Origin: JACCXE01 sp963718605
GTDB lineage: Bacteria; Actinomycetota; Acidimicrobiia; Acidimicrobiales; JACCXE01
Assembly: GCA_963718605.1 (NCBI GenBank)
Contig: OY970363.1
Location: 2,976,001-3,040,000, forward strand
DNA: 64,000 bases
Direction: 5' to 3'
Below are positions 44,862 to 53,936 of this stretch, one piece after another. Below the pieces are notes generated by a model, which was given only the letters and a program-made list of their open reading frames with translations, ran no database searches and was not told the origin of the DNA. The first letter of the stretch is position 1. Every line of letters starts with the position of its first letter. A program made the translations under genes and the position numbers.

Positions 44862-44878
44862 ATATGACTTAGTCATAT
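44862..44878. promoter_or_regulatory. MarR operator between DUF3224 and marR-type genes
   Basis: ATATGAC-TTA-GTCATAT, a perfect inverted repeat in the 90-bp divergent gap. Its placement suits control of both genes by the MarR protein. Confidence 0.65.
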
Positions 44879-44931
44879 TAACCGAAGCCGGATCGGTTAC
44901 CGCGCGGGAATCAGAAACGTACGCTTGAAGT

Positions 44932-45525
44932 GTGAGTGAGTCACGCGACGAACGCGTCGTCAACCTGCTTGGGGCGCTGGCGCTGGCCGTCACCGATCGG
45001 ACCAGTGACGCGACGGAGGCGGTGAGCGGGATGACTGGTGTGGCCGCGACCGGGCTCATCGCGCTCCAGCAGTTCCTGGGGGGTCGGTCGACGGAGGACC
45101 TGGCCCAGGCGACGGGACTAACGCATTCGGGCGCCGTCCGGCTTGTCGACCGTCTCGCAAACGCGGGTTACGTCGAACGCCGCGCGGGCCGTGACGGCCG
45201 CTCGTCGTCGATCGTACTGACCGCGTCCGGGCGGGCGATGAGCCGCCGAATCACGAAGGCGCGGGCGGCGGCCATTGCCCCGGCGCTCGAGGACCTCGGG
45301 GGTGATGATCGGCGGGCCCTCGGCGATCTAATCGAGCAGATGCTGACCACGGTCACTCGGCAACGCCTCGCCGCCCGCGTAGATAGCGACCACAGTTCGG
45401 CGTGGCTGTGCCGGATGTGCGATTTCGCGGCCTGCGGCCGCAGTCTTGGGGACTGCCCGGCAGCTAACGCCGCTGTGGAACACCACGACCTGTCCCGACC
45501 CCCCGAGACGGGCCCGGCGCGCTGA
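44932..45525 (+). CDS. MarR-family regulator with Cys-rich tail
   Basis: A 197-residue regulator with a MarR winged helix (STEDLAQATGLTHSGAVRLVDRLANAGYVERRAGRDGRSSSIVLTASG, residues about 60-105). The end WLCRMCDFAACGRSLGDCPAAN carries four cysteines and is known from a MarR subgroup, probably metal- or redox-sensing. GTG start. It likely represses the divergent DUF3224 gene and itself. Confidence 0.85.
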   Translation: MSESRDERVVNLLGALALAVTDRTSDATEAVSGMTGVAATGLIALQQFLGGRSTEDLAQATGLTHSGAVRLVDRLANAGYVERRAGRDGRSSSIVLTASGRAMSRRITKARAAAIAPALEDLGGDDRRALGDLIEQMLTTVTRQRLAARVDSDHSSAWLCRMCDFAACGRSLGDCPAANAAVEHHDLSRPPETGPAR

Positions 45526-45592
45526 GCGGGTCTGTCAGGCGGCGCCGATGTCCTCAGACACGTGCGCATGATGCCGGAATCTTCCGGGCAGT

Positions 45593-45606
45593 CGCCGAAG
45601 TGCCGC
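45593..45606. repeat. Cassette-boundary repeat, left-arm type, at the recombinase 3' end
   Basis: CGCCGAAGTGCCGC matches the left-arm consensus except at its second and last bases. GTCGTTAGCCG follows ten bases later and contains the recombinase stop codon. Confidence 0.5.
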
Positions 45607-45615
45607 TTGCAGTCG

Positions 45616-46527
45616 TTAGCCGCCAGCGACGAAGGCGACGACTACGTACGCGGCGTGCCGGTCGAAGTTCTCGCGGCGCCGGTCGTAGATGGTCGTTGTC
45701 CTCGGGTCCGCGTGTCGCGCGGCGAGTTGCACATCACGCAGCGGTACGCCCGCGTCTAGCGCGGCCATGATGAACGCGGATCGAAGCATGTGGGGATGAA
45801 CCGCGCCTAGGCCGGCCCGCTTTCCGATTGACCGCACCCAGCGGTGTGCGGTCCGACGATCGAGGCGTTCCCCATCGCGGCGGCACAGGATCGGACCCTC
45901 GCTTCGTTCGCCGACAGCCAGGTCGACGGTTCGCGCTGTACGCGGGACGAGCGGGATGGTGGCGGGCTTGTTGCCCTTTCCGAGGATGCGCAGCGTGCGG
46001 TGGCCGCGTTCAATAGCGAGGTCCTCGACATTTGTGCCGCACGCTTCGCTCACTCGCAGTCCGTTCAAGCCGAGGAGCACGGCCAGGGCTGCGTGGGCGC
46101 GGTCGTACTGCTCGGCGGTGAACAAGAACACGCCAAGCTCGGAGCGGTCGAGTCCTCGTCCGGTCGACGGGTGCACCTGCGGCCGGCGGACGTACTGGGC
46201 GGGGTTCGAGGCGATGCGTCCGTCGATGTGGGCGAAGCGGTAGAAGCCGCACACCGTCGAGAGTCGACGGTCGATCGTCGACGCCGCCAGTCCTCGCTCT
46301 TCCATCCAGCTTCGGTACAACTCGATGTGAGGCCGCGTCGCCGCGAGTACCGCGAGGTTCTTGTCGGCCGCCCACTGAAAGAAGCCACGGAGATCGTGGC
46401 GGTACGCGTCCAACGTCCGGCCGCTGTACCGGGCCAGAAATGCAACAGCGGCCAGCTGCGCATCGTCGATGACAAAGTCGTCCCCAGGTATCTCGACCGT
46501 CGCAGCTGACGTCTCGATGATGGTCAT
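45616..46527 (-). CDS. Tyrosine recombinase of the cassette array
   Basis: A 303-residue recombinase with a SAM-like core-binding domain (residues about 20-110) and a complete catalytic set: Arg158 (GLNGLRVSE), Lys184/187 (GKGNK), His246-x-x-Arg249 (HPHMLRS), His272 (AARHADPRTT) and nucleophile Tyr281 (TIYDR). It belongs to a stand-alone actinobacterial integrase branch with an AAFVAGG-type end, not to IntI: I see no IntI-specific insert. AGAGGAGG precedes ATG 46527. It is transcribed leftwards while most genes to its right run rightwards, and it is not next to a tRNA-Cys junction. Confidence 0.88.
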   Translation of the reverse strand: MTIIETSAATVEIPGDDFVIDDAQLAAVAFLARYSGRTLDAYRHDLRGFFQWAADKNLAVLAATRPHIELYRSWMEERGLAASTIDRRLSTVCGFYRFAHIDGRIASNPAQYVRRPQVHPSTGRGLDRSELGVFLFTAEQYDRAHAALAVLLGLNGLRVSEACGTNVEDLAIERGHRTLRILGKGNKPATIPLVPRTARTVDLAVGERSEGPILCRRDGERLDRRTAHRWVRSIGKRAGLGAVHPHMLRSAFIMAALDAGVPLRDVQLAARHADPRTTTIYDRRRENFDRHAAYVVVAFVAGG

Positions 46528-46575
46528 AGCTATTCCTCCTCTTGTCGGGAGAACTAGCCAACTCGGCTCGCGCAA

Positions 46576-46590
46576 CCGGCGGTATAGGGC
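46576..46590. repeat. Cassette-boundary repeat beside the recombinase start
   Basis: CCGGCGGTATAGGGC, right-arm type with no left arm, between the divergent recombinase and the GNAT gene. In an integron this would be the attI position. Confidence 0.6.
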
Positions 46591-46612
46591 GGTGCTTTGA
46601 GAAGCTCGGTCC

Positions 46613-47005
46613 ATGGATGTGATGTCGACGCTCGAGCGGCCGATCGACGGCGCGGCGGTCGTGCGCTTGTACGAGACCGTGGCCTGGTGGCCGACCCGAT
46701 CGGCCGATGAAGTTTTGGCGGTCCTTGCACGGGGACCCGCCGTGGGAGCGTGGGATGGCGATGACCTCGTCGGGTTCGCCCGCGCCGTCTCCGACGGCTC
46801 GTTCCGCGCCTACGTAGAAGACGTCGTCGTTCGGGACGATCATCGTGGCCGAGGCACAGCGCTGCGCATGTTGGAAGTGCTTCTTGCGCTCCTGTCCGAC
46901 ATCGACATCGTGAGCCTGTTCTGCGGAAACGAACTCGTGTCGCTGTACGAGAAGGTTGGATTCGCTTCGACGAACCAAGCAGTTATGCATCGCAATAACG
47001 CGTGA
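46613..47005 (+). CDS. GNAT-family N-acetyltransferase
   Basis: A 130-residue acetyltransferase with motif A VEDVVVRDDHRGRGTALRMLEVLL (acetyl-CoA pyrophosphate loop Arg-Gly-x-Gly/Ala) and the late YEKVGFAST segment. The substrate cannot be named. It begins 23 bp after the repeat beside the recombinase, so it is the array's first gene on the rightward side. Confidence 0.83.
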   Translation: MDVMSTLERPIDGAAVVRLYETVAWWPTRSADEVLAVLARGPAVGAWDGDDLVGFARAVSDGSFRAYVEDVVVRDDHRGRGTALRMLEVLLALLSDIDIVSLFCGNELVSLYEKVGFASTNQAVMHRNNA

Positions 47006-47180
47006 GGCCAGCCTCCTTCCCGGCGGCGACAGTGGTGCCTCGAACCTGCGGCGTGTCGCATGTTGGCCATATGTGTGCAATCTCTGAGACACATGGGCAG
47101 CTCGGCCACTGGTCCTGGAGGACGCCTGACTGAGCCTTAAGCTCGGTGGAGGCACTCATCAACGATCTGGAGGGAACGCC

Positions 47181-48011
47181 ATGTCGGTCGAGACCAGCAT
47201 CGTGGAGCACTACGGCGCAGCGCACCTGCTCACCGCCATCGAGAGGGGTGTCGAAGCCCTGGGAAAGACGACCGCCACCGTCACCGTCGACGATCTCGGG
47301 TCCGTCGACGAGTTCCACATCGGTGGCCGCGACGCAACGAGCGCCCTCTGCGACCGTCTCCATGTGGGACCCGACGACCACGTGCTCGACGTCGGCTGCG
47401 GGATCGGAGGAACCTCTCGGCTGCTGGCATCCACCATCGGATGCCGGGTGACAGGCGTCGACCTCGTCCCCGGCTACATCGAGGTGGCCCGCAACTTGAC
47501 CGACTGGACCGCTCTGAGCGACCGGGTCGCATACGAAGTCGGCAGTGTGCTCGACCTACCGTTCGGCGACGCATCGTTCGACGCGGCGACGCAGCTGCAC
47601 GTCGGCATGAACATCCAACACAAAAACCATTTGTTCGCCGAAGTACGCCGCGTTTTGTCGTCCACCGGAATGTTCGGCGTGTACGACATCATGAGGACTG
47701 CCGAAGGCGACCTCACATTCCCAGTGCCGTGGGCGTCAGACGCCTCCACCAGCTTCCTGGCTGACACCAGCACCTACGAGTCGGCCCTCACTGCTGCAGG
47801 CTTCGAGATCCTCGACGTCCGCGATCGTCGCGAGTACGCGCTCCAGTTCTTCGCCGAGATCAAAAGACGGAGTGCAGACGGTGGGGGCCCGCCCCCCCTC
47901 GGGCTCCACGTGCTCATCGGCTCGGAGGCTCCCGAGAAGATCGCCCACATGATCGGCGCCATCAGCGAGGGCATCGTGGCGCCCGTCGAGATCGTCTGCC
48001 GGGCGAGGTGA
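47181..48011 (+). CDS. Class I SAM-dependent methyltransferase
   Basis: A 276-residue enzyme. Motif I is VLDVGCGIGGTSRLLA (residues about 69-84), followed by VTGVDLVPGYIEVAR and DLPFGDASFDAATQLHVGMNI. It resembles small-molecule methyltransferases of the sarcosine/tocopherol type, but the substrate is unknown. GGAGGGAACGCC gives a strong ribosome site. A 175-bp gap without a clear repeat separates it from the GNAT gene, so its boundary on that side may have decayed. Confidence 0.85.
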   Translation: MSVETSIVEHYGAAHLLTAIERGVEALGKTTATVTVDDLGSVDEFHIGGRDATSALCDRLHVGPDDHVLDVGCGIGGTSRLLASTIGCRVTGVDLVPGYIEVARNLTDWTALSDRVAYEVGSVLDLPFGDASFDAATQLHVGMNIQHKNHLFAEVRRVLSSTGMFGVYDIMRTAEGDLTFPVPWASDASTSFLADTSTYESALTAAGFEILDVRDRREYALQFFAEIKRRSADGGGPPPLGLHVLIGSEAPEKIAHMIGAISEGIVAPVEIVCRAR

Positions 48012-48061
48012 TGCTGGGGGCCGCTCGTCGAAAATCTGTGCTCGCGGTGTAACCACCGCAT

Positions 48062-48103
48062 CCCCGAAGTGCCGGGTGGCGTCACGCAGCCGGCGTTGTG
48101 GGA
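48062..48103. repeat. Cassette-boundary repeat with both arms
   Basis: Left arm CCCCGAAGTGCCGG (48062-48075), 14-base spacer, right arm CCGGCGTTGTGGGA (48090-48103). Counting G-T wobbles, 12 of 14 positions can pair, with mismatches at the outermost pair and at the central A. Confidence 0.7.
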
Positions 48104-48154
48104 CGGCTCAAGTCCCTCAGCCAGAGACAGGCCGACGCGGTCTAGAAAGGCGGA

Positions 48155-48703
48155 GTGAGCATCCCGCTTGAGGCCCACAGCAGCAACTGGGGCGCGATGT
48201 TCGCCGAGGCGAGAGCGGAACTGGCCTCAACGGGAGTGTTCGACTGGATCGAGCACATCGGAAGTACGTCAGTTCCACAGCTGGTGGCAAAGCCGATCAT
48301 CGACATCATGGGGGGTGTTCGGTCTGCGGTCTCCACGGATGCGCTCGTTGCGGCGGTTCGCGAGGTCGGTTACGTCCACCGGCCTGGGGACTTCGTTGAT
48401 CGCGAAACCTTTCGGCGCGATGGGCCGAGCGGCGAACGCACGCACCATCTCCACGTTGTGCCAGCGAGCGCGACTGAGCACCAGGACATCCTGTTTCGTG
48501 ACCGACTACGGCGCGACGCCGATCGGCGCCTGGAGTACGAGGTGCTGAAGCTTCGCCTAGCGACGGAACATGCCGGCGATCGTGACCGCCGCGGTTACAG
48601 CGCGGGCAAGACCGACTTCATCCAACGGGTTGTTGACGCCGAGCGTGCTGAGAGAGGGCTTCCCGTCGGGGCACCGGTCGCGATGCGCAACCCGCCTCGC
48701 TGA
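48155..48703 (+). CDS. GrpB-family protein 2
   Basis: A 182-residue GrpB/UPF0157 protein: WIEHIGSTSVPQLVAKPIIDIMGGV is the family signature, with THHLHVVP and LFRDRLRRDADRRLEYEVLKLRLA further on and an intact C-terminus (YSAGKTDFIQRVVDAE). The biochemical function of the family is not established. GTG 48155 follows AAAGGCGGA. It is distinct in sequence from the GrpB at 43263, so it is not a recent duplicate. Confidence 0.85.
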   Translation: MSIPLEAHSSNWGAMFAEARAELASTGVFDWIEHIGSTSVPQLVAKPIIDIMGGVRSAVSTDALVAAVREVGYVHRPGDFVDRETFRRDGPSGERTHHLHVVPASATEHQDILFRDRLRRDADRRLEYEVLKLRLATEHAGDRDRRGYSAGKTDFIQRVVDAERAERGLPVGAPVAMRNPPR

Positions 48704-48836
48704 CTACACAAGCCGTCGTGTGCGGAACTGCTCATGACGAGCCTTCGATCAAACGTATTGGCCCGCCGCCCGATCGGCCGGACGTCGCGACGTAAAACGC
48801 CGGTGTCTAGGGAGATAGGACTGCGAAGCTGCCACG

Positions 48837-49784
48837 GTGACGCGCTACGGCTCGCTCGGCGATCTGTCCGATGCTCAGCTCCAAGCTGCCCTCGATCGTT
48901 TTGAGCTGGGCACGCTTCGATCGGCTGAAGCGTTCACGGACGGACTGTTCGGCAAGAACGTCGGCATCGTCACCGATACCGGACGATGGGTTCTCCGGGG
49001 TGATCCCTGGCCGGCGCACATTGACGAACAGTTCCGCCGCGAGCGGTTCTGGGCGTCGTGCGTCCGAGCAAAGTGCGACGTACCGGTGCCATGGCCGTTT
49101 CACATCGAGGCCGACGAGTCAGTCTTCGGCTGGCCGTATCAGCTGACACCGTGGATGCCGGGCACAACCGCGTACGACCCCGATTCGACGACAGCCTTGG
49201 CAGGCGCGGCCGCCGAGTTGCGTCGCGTCACGTTCGACTCATTCGGTTCGTGGTCAGGCGAAACTGACGCGCTCATACCGTTCAACGGGTCAGCCGCGGA
49301 GTGGTTATGCGAACGAACCTGGGTGTGGATTGACCAGGCCGCAGCTCAAGCCCGGCCGCTCGCGGCCTCGGACATCGACTGGGTTCACTCACTGCTACCT
49401 GACGATCTCGATGAGGTCGTGCCGACTTACGTTCATCACGATCTGAAGCTCGCTAACTGCGTGTGTCGCGACGGCGAAGTGACGGGTCTATTCGATCTCG
49501 GCGAAGGGTTGATCGGTGACCCGCTGGAGGACTTGGCGCGGACGACGTGGGACCTCGCTCATCGCGATCCAGCACTCGTAACCGTGTTCCTCGGTGCGTA
49601 TGAGACCGCAGCGCAGGTCCGGGTACCGCTCGACCGGCTCTGGGTCTATGTCGTCCTCGATCTCCTCGTCATCTGGGAGTTCGGCACTCGCCCCGCACAG
49701 AACTGGTTCACCGAACCAACGTTCAAATCGTGGGTCCAGGCGTTCGCGGCGCCAGCAGCGGCCGCCATCGAAACGCACGGTTGA
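48837..49784 (+). CDS. Aminoglycoside phosphotransferase-family kinase 1
   Basis: A 315-residue APH-fold kinase with catalytic loop HHDLKLANCV (HxDxxxxN, near residue 201) and the metal-binding segment GLFDLGEGLIGDPLEDLA. Such enzymes phosphorylate aminoglycosides, macrolides, homoserine or sugars, and resistance cannot be assumed. GTG start, 133 bp after GrpB 2. A cassette repeat follows 68 bp after its stop. Confidence 0.85.
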   Translation: MTRYGSLGDLSDAQLQAALDRFELGTLRSAEAFTDGLFGKNVGIVTDTGRWVLRGDPWPAHIDEQFRRERFWASCVRAKCDVPVPWPFHIEADESVFGWPYQLTPWMPGTTAYDPDSTTALAGAAAELRRVTFDSFGSWSGETDALIPFNGSAAEWLCERTWVWIDQAAAQARPLAASDIDWVHSLLPDDLDEVVPTYVHHDLKLANCVCRDGEVTGLFDLGEGLIGDPLEDLARTTWDLAHRDPALVTVFLGAYETAAQVRVPLDRLWVYVVLDLLVIWEFGTRPAQNWFTEPTFKSWVQAFAAPAAAAIETHG

Positions 49785-49851
49785 CGGACCAACATCGCTC
49801 GCAGCGCAAGGGCCGACCGTCAACTACTGGTTCGCGTTGACGTTCCCGTAG

Positions 49852-49866
49852 CCGGCGTTAGGGGGC
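49852..49866. repeat. Cassette-boundary repeat, right-arm type
   Basis: CCGGCGTTAGGGGGC, 68 bp after the APH 1 stop and 41 bp before the end of the convergent ABC gene. No clear left arm. Confidence 0.55.
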
Positions 49867-49906
49867 GGGCGATGAATCTAGGGCTGCGACGCCGAACGGG
49901 TCGTGA

Positions 49907-51562
49907 TTATGCCCTAGCGCGACCGCCGTAGAGCCGTCGCGCCAGCGGTACTGACACCACGAGAAGCACCGCCGTCCACGCCAGCGCCTGGCCGGCAACC
50001 GGCGCCGCTTCGCCCGCGGCGAGCGAGCGCATCGTGGCGATCAGAACGTTGACGGGCTGGTTGCGGGCGAAGACCTGCAGGCCGCGTTGCATCGATTCCA
50101 CCGGCACCCATGCGCCGCTCAGGTACACCATCGGGAGCGACGGCAAGAAGCCCGCGAGCTGCGCGGCCTGCGGGTCCTTTACCGCTAGACCAATGCAGGC
50201 AAACAGCCACGACGAGGCATAGCTGAACGCGAGGAGCAACGCGAGACACGCGACTGCGTCGGCGCCTGAGCCGGCGAAGCGAAAGCCCAGCGCGTACCCG
50301 GTGCCAACCGCGACCGCGAGTCCGATCGCGTTGCGCACGAGGTCTGCGGAGGTGCGCCCCACGAGGACCGCGGCGCGGCTCATCGGCAGGCTCCGGAAGC
50401 GATCGATGATGCCTGTCTGCATGTCGCCGGCGAGGCCCGCCGAGGTCACACCACCCGAGAACAGCTGCTGCATAACCACGACGCCGGGGAGCAGATACTG
50501 GATGTATCTCGTGCCGGTAGCGCCTTCGACGAGACCACCGAACGCCGCGTTCAAACCCAGTACGAAGAACAGCGGTTGGAGCGCGCTGAAGAACAGGATC
50601 TGCGGCACGCGCGCGAACCGACGCAAGTAGAGGCTCGTGACCGTCGCCATGTCGCGCAATGGTCGAGGTGTTGCCGCCGTAATCGGTGCTCGCGCACCGG
50701 GTGGTTCGCCGCGCGTGACGACGATCGGTTCGGTCATCGTGGCGTCGCCCGTGAGCGCGAGGAACACATCGTCGAGGGACGGCAACGCCAGGTCCGCAAC
50801 GAGGATGCCGGCGTCCGCCAATACGGCCGCGGCTTCGGCGACCACCGTGCTCTCCAGTAGTCCGCCTGAAGTCTCTGCACGAATCGCCTGTTTGAGATCG
50901 GACGGCGGCGCATCGGCGAGCAGCTCACCATGGTGGAGCACGACGATGCGATCGGCGAGTCGCTCAACCTCTTCGAGGTACTGGCTAGTCAACAAGATGG
51001 TCGTGCCGTCAGCCGCGATCTGACTTACGAGCGCCCACAGTTCGTTGCGGCTGCGCGGGTCGAGGCCCGCGGTCGGCTCATCGAGCAAGACCACCGCAGG
51101 TCGACCGATCAGCGTGGCACCCAGGTCGAGGCGGCGCCGCATGCCGCCGGAGTACGTGCCGACGCGCCGGTCCGCCGCGTCGATGAGATCGAGGCGCGCC
51201 AAGAGTTCGTGGGCGCGCTCGCGGCACTCAGCGCGCCTTACGCCGTAGAGCGCGCCCATCAGCTCGAGGTTCTCGCGACCGGTCAAAAGCTCGTCGACTG
51301 CCGCGACCTGTCCCGCCAGACCGATGAGTTGGCGCGCGCGGCCGGCGTCGGTGGCGACATCGATCCCGCCGATGCGCACAGCACCGCGGTCGGGTTGCTG
51401 CAGCGTGGCGAGGATCCGCACGAGGGTTGTCTTCCCCGCGCCGTTCGGGCCGAGGAGCCCGACGACCTCTCCTGCCCCGGCGACGAAGGACACGCCTTTG
51501 AGAGCAGCGACGTCGCCGAACGACTTGGCAACATCATCGATTTCGATCATCCACCCAGTCAT
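49907..51562 (-). CDS. ABC transporter, ATPase and permease fused (DrrA-DrrB type)
   Basis: About 551 residues. The N-terminal 310 are a DrrA/CcmA-like ATPase with Walker A GPNGAGKT, signature YSGGMRRRLDLG and Walker B VVLLDEPTAGLD. Residues about 330-550 form an ABC-2 permease with six helices (IQYLLPGVVVMQQLFSGGV, then DRFRSLPMSRAAVLVGR). The two are usually separate genes; here they are one. The family exports drugs or lipids. The start is one of several ATGs (51568, 51562, 51550) next to the operator. It is divergent from a TetR gene. Confidence 0.87.
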   Translation of the reverse strand: MTGWMIEIDDVAKSFGDVAALKGVSFVAGAGEVVGLLGPNGAGKTTLVRILATLQQPDRGAVRIGGIDVATDAGRARQLIGLAGQVAAVDELLTGRENLELMGALYGVRRAECRERAHELLARLDLIDAADRRVGTYSGGMRRRLDLGATLIGRPAVVLLDEPTAGLDPRSRNELWALVSQIAADGTTILLTSQYLEEVERLADRIVVLHHGELLADAPPSDLKQAIRAETSGGLLESTVVAEAAAVLADAGILVADLALPSLDDVFLALTGDATMTEPIVVTRGEPPGARAPITAATPRPLRDMATVTSLYLRRFARVPQILFFSALQPLFFVLGLNAAFGGLVEGATGTRYIQYLLPGVVVMQQLFSGGVTSAGLAGDMQTGIIDRFRSLPMSRAAVLVGRTSADLVRNAIGLAVAVGTGYALGFRFAGSGADAVACLALLLAFSYASSWLFACIGLAVKDPQAAQLAGFLPSLPMVYLSGAWVPVESMQRGLQVFARNQPVNVLIATMRSLAAGEAAPVAGQALAWTAVLLVVSVPLARRLYGGRARA

Positions 51563-51564
51563 CA

Positions 51565-51580
51565 CCATACGACTGTATGG
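51565..51580. promoter_or_regulatory. TetR operator between the ABC exporter and tetR-type gene
   Basis: CCATAC-GACT-GTATGG, a perfect 6-4-6 inverted repeat at the start of the exporter gene and 20 bp before the TetR ATG, suited to repressing both genes. Confidence 0.7.
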
Positions 51581-51600
51581 TTTCAATTGGAGGTTGGCAA

Positions 51601-52257
51601 ATGCCAAAGGTCGTCGACCACGAGGCGCGACGGAGAGGAATCGTCGAGGCACTGTTCCGAGTCGCTGAACGCGGCGGACTCGCCGCAGCCACCTACCGCA
51701 CGATCGCCTCCGAGGCGGGTGTTCCCGCGCCGCAGGTGCAGTACTACTTCGCCACCAAGGGAGCGATGCTCGCCGCGGCAATGCAGGAGCTGGGCGTGCG
51801 CATCGTCGGCCGCGGCATGCAGCTCATAGCCGCCCTCGGGCCGGATCCGGCCTCCGCCGCCTTGCTGCGCGCCGCGATCGAGGGAGCACACCCGGGCGAC
51901 CAAGAACGCCGGCGTGACCTTGTGCTCTTCTACCAATTCCTGGTTGCCGGCCTCGCCGACGATGCACTCGGCGAGAGCGGTATTGCCGCGGGGCAGGGCC
52001 TCATCATCGATTCGTTCGCCGACATCATTCGCACGGCGCAACAGCGCGGTGAGGTTGACCCTGGCCGCGACCCGGTGCACGAAGCCCGGCTTGTCCTCTT
52101 CGGAAACACTGGGCTGGTCCTCGCCGCACTGCTCGGCATTCACTCAGTCGACGATGCCAAGGCCGCGATCGACTACCACCTCGACAAATTGTTCGCGCCT
52201 GCGCGTGCTCGGCGCGGCGCCGCCAGCCCTCGGGGAACCGGTCGTCGACGGCGATGA
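51601..52257 (+). CDS. TetR-family regulator
   Basis: A 218-residue regulator with an N-terminal HTH (RRRGIVEALFRVAERGGLAAATYRTIASEAGVPAPQVQYYFATKGAMLAAAM) and a helical ligand domain. TTGGAGG sits eight bases before ATG 51601, so the upstream in-frame ATG at 51577 is rejected. It very probably represses the divergent exporter through the palindrome between them and responds to an exported compound. Confidence 0.9.
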   Translation: MPKVVDHEARRRGIVEALFRVAERGGLAAATYRTIASEAGVPAPQVQYYFATKGAMLAAAMQELGVRIVGRGMQLIAALGPDPASAALLRAAIEGAHPGDQERRRDLVLFYQFLVAGLADDALGESGIAAGQGLIIDSFADIIRTAQQRGEVDPGRDPVHEARLVLFGNTGLVLAALLGIHSVDDAKAAIDYHLDKLFAPARARRGAASPRGTGRRRR

Positions 52258-52372
52258 TGCGCCATCTCTTCCCGGCAGGCCGCGGACGAGGGTTTCAACG
52301 AGAACTTGTGGACTCTTGGCTCGGCAGCGAAATACCGAGCCGGGTCGGCGATGCCAACCGCTCGCGACCGAC

Positions 52373-52389
52373 CCGGCGATCTGGGGCAG
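52373..52389. repeat. Cassette-boundary repeat, right-arm type
   Basis: CCGGCGATCTGGGGCAG, one base from consensus, 116 bp after the TetR stop and before the sulfotransferase pseudogene. Confidence 0.65.
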
Positions 52390-52437
52390 TCGTTTATTGA
52401 ATCGACCGCTTGCACGGAACCAGCTAGATCTCCTTGG

Positions 52438-53193
52438 GTGACGGAGAAGGCTGGGTTACTCGACTTCATCGCGTCGTCGCGCGCGGCGGATAACTCGTGG
52501 AGTGAGGCGTCGCGCGTCTCGGTTCGCCGCAAGTACATGTGTGTGGCGGTGCCAAAGGTTGCGTGCAGCACCCTGAAGTTCGCCGTTCACACCTTTGAGG
52601 ATCCGAGCAATGAGATCGAGTGGTGGCAGACCCACGCGGAATGGCCGGGTTGGCGCGCGCTGGATCAGCCAGACGAGGTCGTGCTCGAGATCCTGTCGTC
52701 GCAGGAGTGGTTCAGGTTCTGCTTCGTTCGTAACCCGTACTACCGGGTCATATCGGCGTGGAAGTCGAAGGTCGTCTCGGACGGTGACACGGCATACGCC
52801 TGGCTTCGCGATGCGATGCGCTAGGCGCTCAACTGTCCCGCCGACGTCCCTGAGCCCATCGGCTTTCGTGACGCATTCGACTACGTGACAGGCGAGGATT
52901 ACGTCGTCGGCCGCGACTGGCACTGGAGGCCGCAGTGCGACCTGCTTCATCCCGAAGAAATCGCTTATGACGTCATCGGTCGTTTCGAGAACTTCGCTGA
53001 CGATTTCCGTCGCATTTTCGGGAGCCTCGGCGCACCGCCGGAGGTGCTTGCCATGGCCGACATCCGATACAACGCCACCTCCGACACCGCGTTGCGCGAC
53101 TTCTACGACGCGGATCTCGCCGAACGCGTCTACGCGGTCTACGAACGCGACTTTGAAGCTTTTGGTTACGACCGCGACTCGTGGCGCCACTGA
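52438..53193 (+). pseudogene. Sulfotransferase-family gene interrupted by an in-frame TAG
   Basis: One continuous frame encodes a protein of about 250 residues with sulfotransferase features: the PAPS 5'-phosphosulfate loop region CVAVPKVACSTLKFAVH, the FCFVRNPYYRVISAWKSKV segment and DWHWRPQCDLL. A TAG at 52822-52824 splits it after 128 codons, and the downstream part stays in frame to 53193. The rest looks well preserved, so the stop is recent, a sequencing error, or read through. The start used is GTG 52438. Confidence 0.78.
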
Positions 53194-53356
53194 ACACGCG
53201 TGTCGAGGAGCCGAAGACAAGACCCCTGGCTCGGCCGCGAGCCGAACATGTGGGCCGCCGCGATCCGGGGTTTGGGGCGGGTTGGCTCCACGTGCGTCCG
53301 ATGAGGCACGGCAAGCGTGGGGTCTGTTTACTCCTTGTGAGTACGTTGAAGCCGAC

Positions 53357-53908
53357 GTGGACGACACAACGACGCGCCTGATCTACCTCTACGGACCGCC
53401 GGCGGTCGGCAAGCTCACCGTCGCTCGGGCTCTCGAGAAACGAACTGGGTATCGCCTCTTCCACAACCATCTCACTGTGAACGCGATCCGTGAGGTTTTC
53501 GACTTCCGGTCTCGCGCCTTCGTCGAAGTCAGCACGCGTCTGCGGCTTGACGTGTTCGAGACAGCGATGCGTCATGGCATCGACCTGATCTTCACTAACA
53601 ACTCGGCTTGGCGTGGCTTCCCGCCCGAGGCGTTCCTCGGATTCGTCGAACAGGCGCGAACGGTTACGACCGAAGCTGGGGGGACGTTCCTATTGGTCCG
53701 TCTGACGGCATCGATGGACGCGCTCGAATCGCGCGTCGACTCGGAGTCGCGTCGCCAACACGGAAAGCTGATCGACCGCGAGCGGCTCCGCTCCCTCCTT
53801 GCGGAGACTGGCGAGCTCGTGGCAGCGGACACGGCGCTCACGATCGATACCAGCAACACGTCACCTGAGGAGGCCGCTGGCTCGATCGCTGCCCTGCTCG
53901 CGCGATGA
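53357..53908 (+). CDS. P-loop nucleotide kinase-like protein
   Basis: A 183-residue P-loop protein with Walker A GPPAVGKLTVARAL near the N-terminus (LIYLYGPPAVGK), followed by FHNHLTVNAI and LRLTASMDALESRV-type lid sequence with Arg/His. It resembles shikimate- or gluconate-kinase-like AAA_17/18 proteins. Substrate unknown. GTG 53357 is assumed; there is no strong ribosome site, and the upstream 160 bp includes a degenerate repeat (CCGGGGTTTGGGGCGGG near 53265). Confidence 0.75.
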   Translation: MDDTTTRLIYLYGPPAVGKLTVARALEKRTGYRLFHNHLTVNAIREVFDFRSRAFVEVSTRLRLDVFETAMRHGIDLIFTNNSAWRGFPPEAFLGFVEQARTVTTEAGGTFLLVRLTASMDALESRVDSESRRQHGKLIDRERLRSLLAETGELVAADTALTIDTSNTSPEEAAGSIAALLAR

Positions 53909-53936
53909 GGCGTGGGAAACGGTCAACACTCGACTT

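Noticed and set aside
45616..46527. Classical integron integrase (IntI)
   Set aside because: The protein has the general tyrosine-recombinase residues but I do not see the extra IntI segment near the third catalytic block, and it looks like a stand-alone actinobacterial integrase branch. The array is therefore called integron-like, not an integron.
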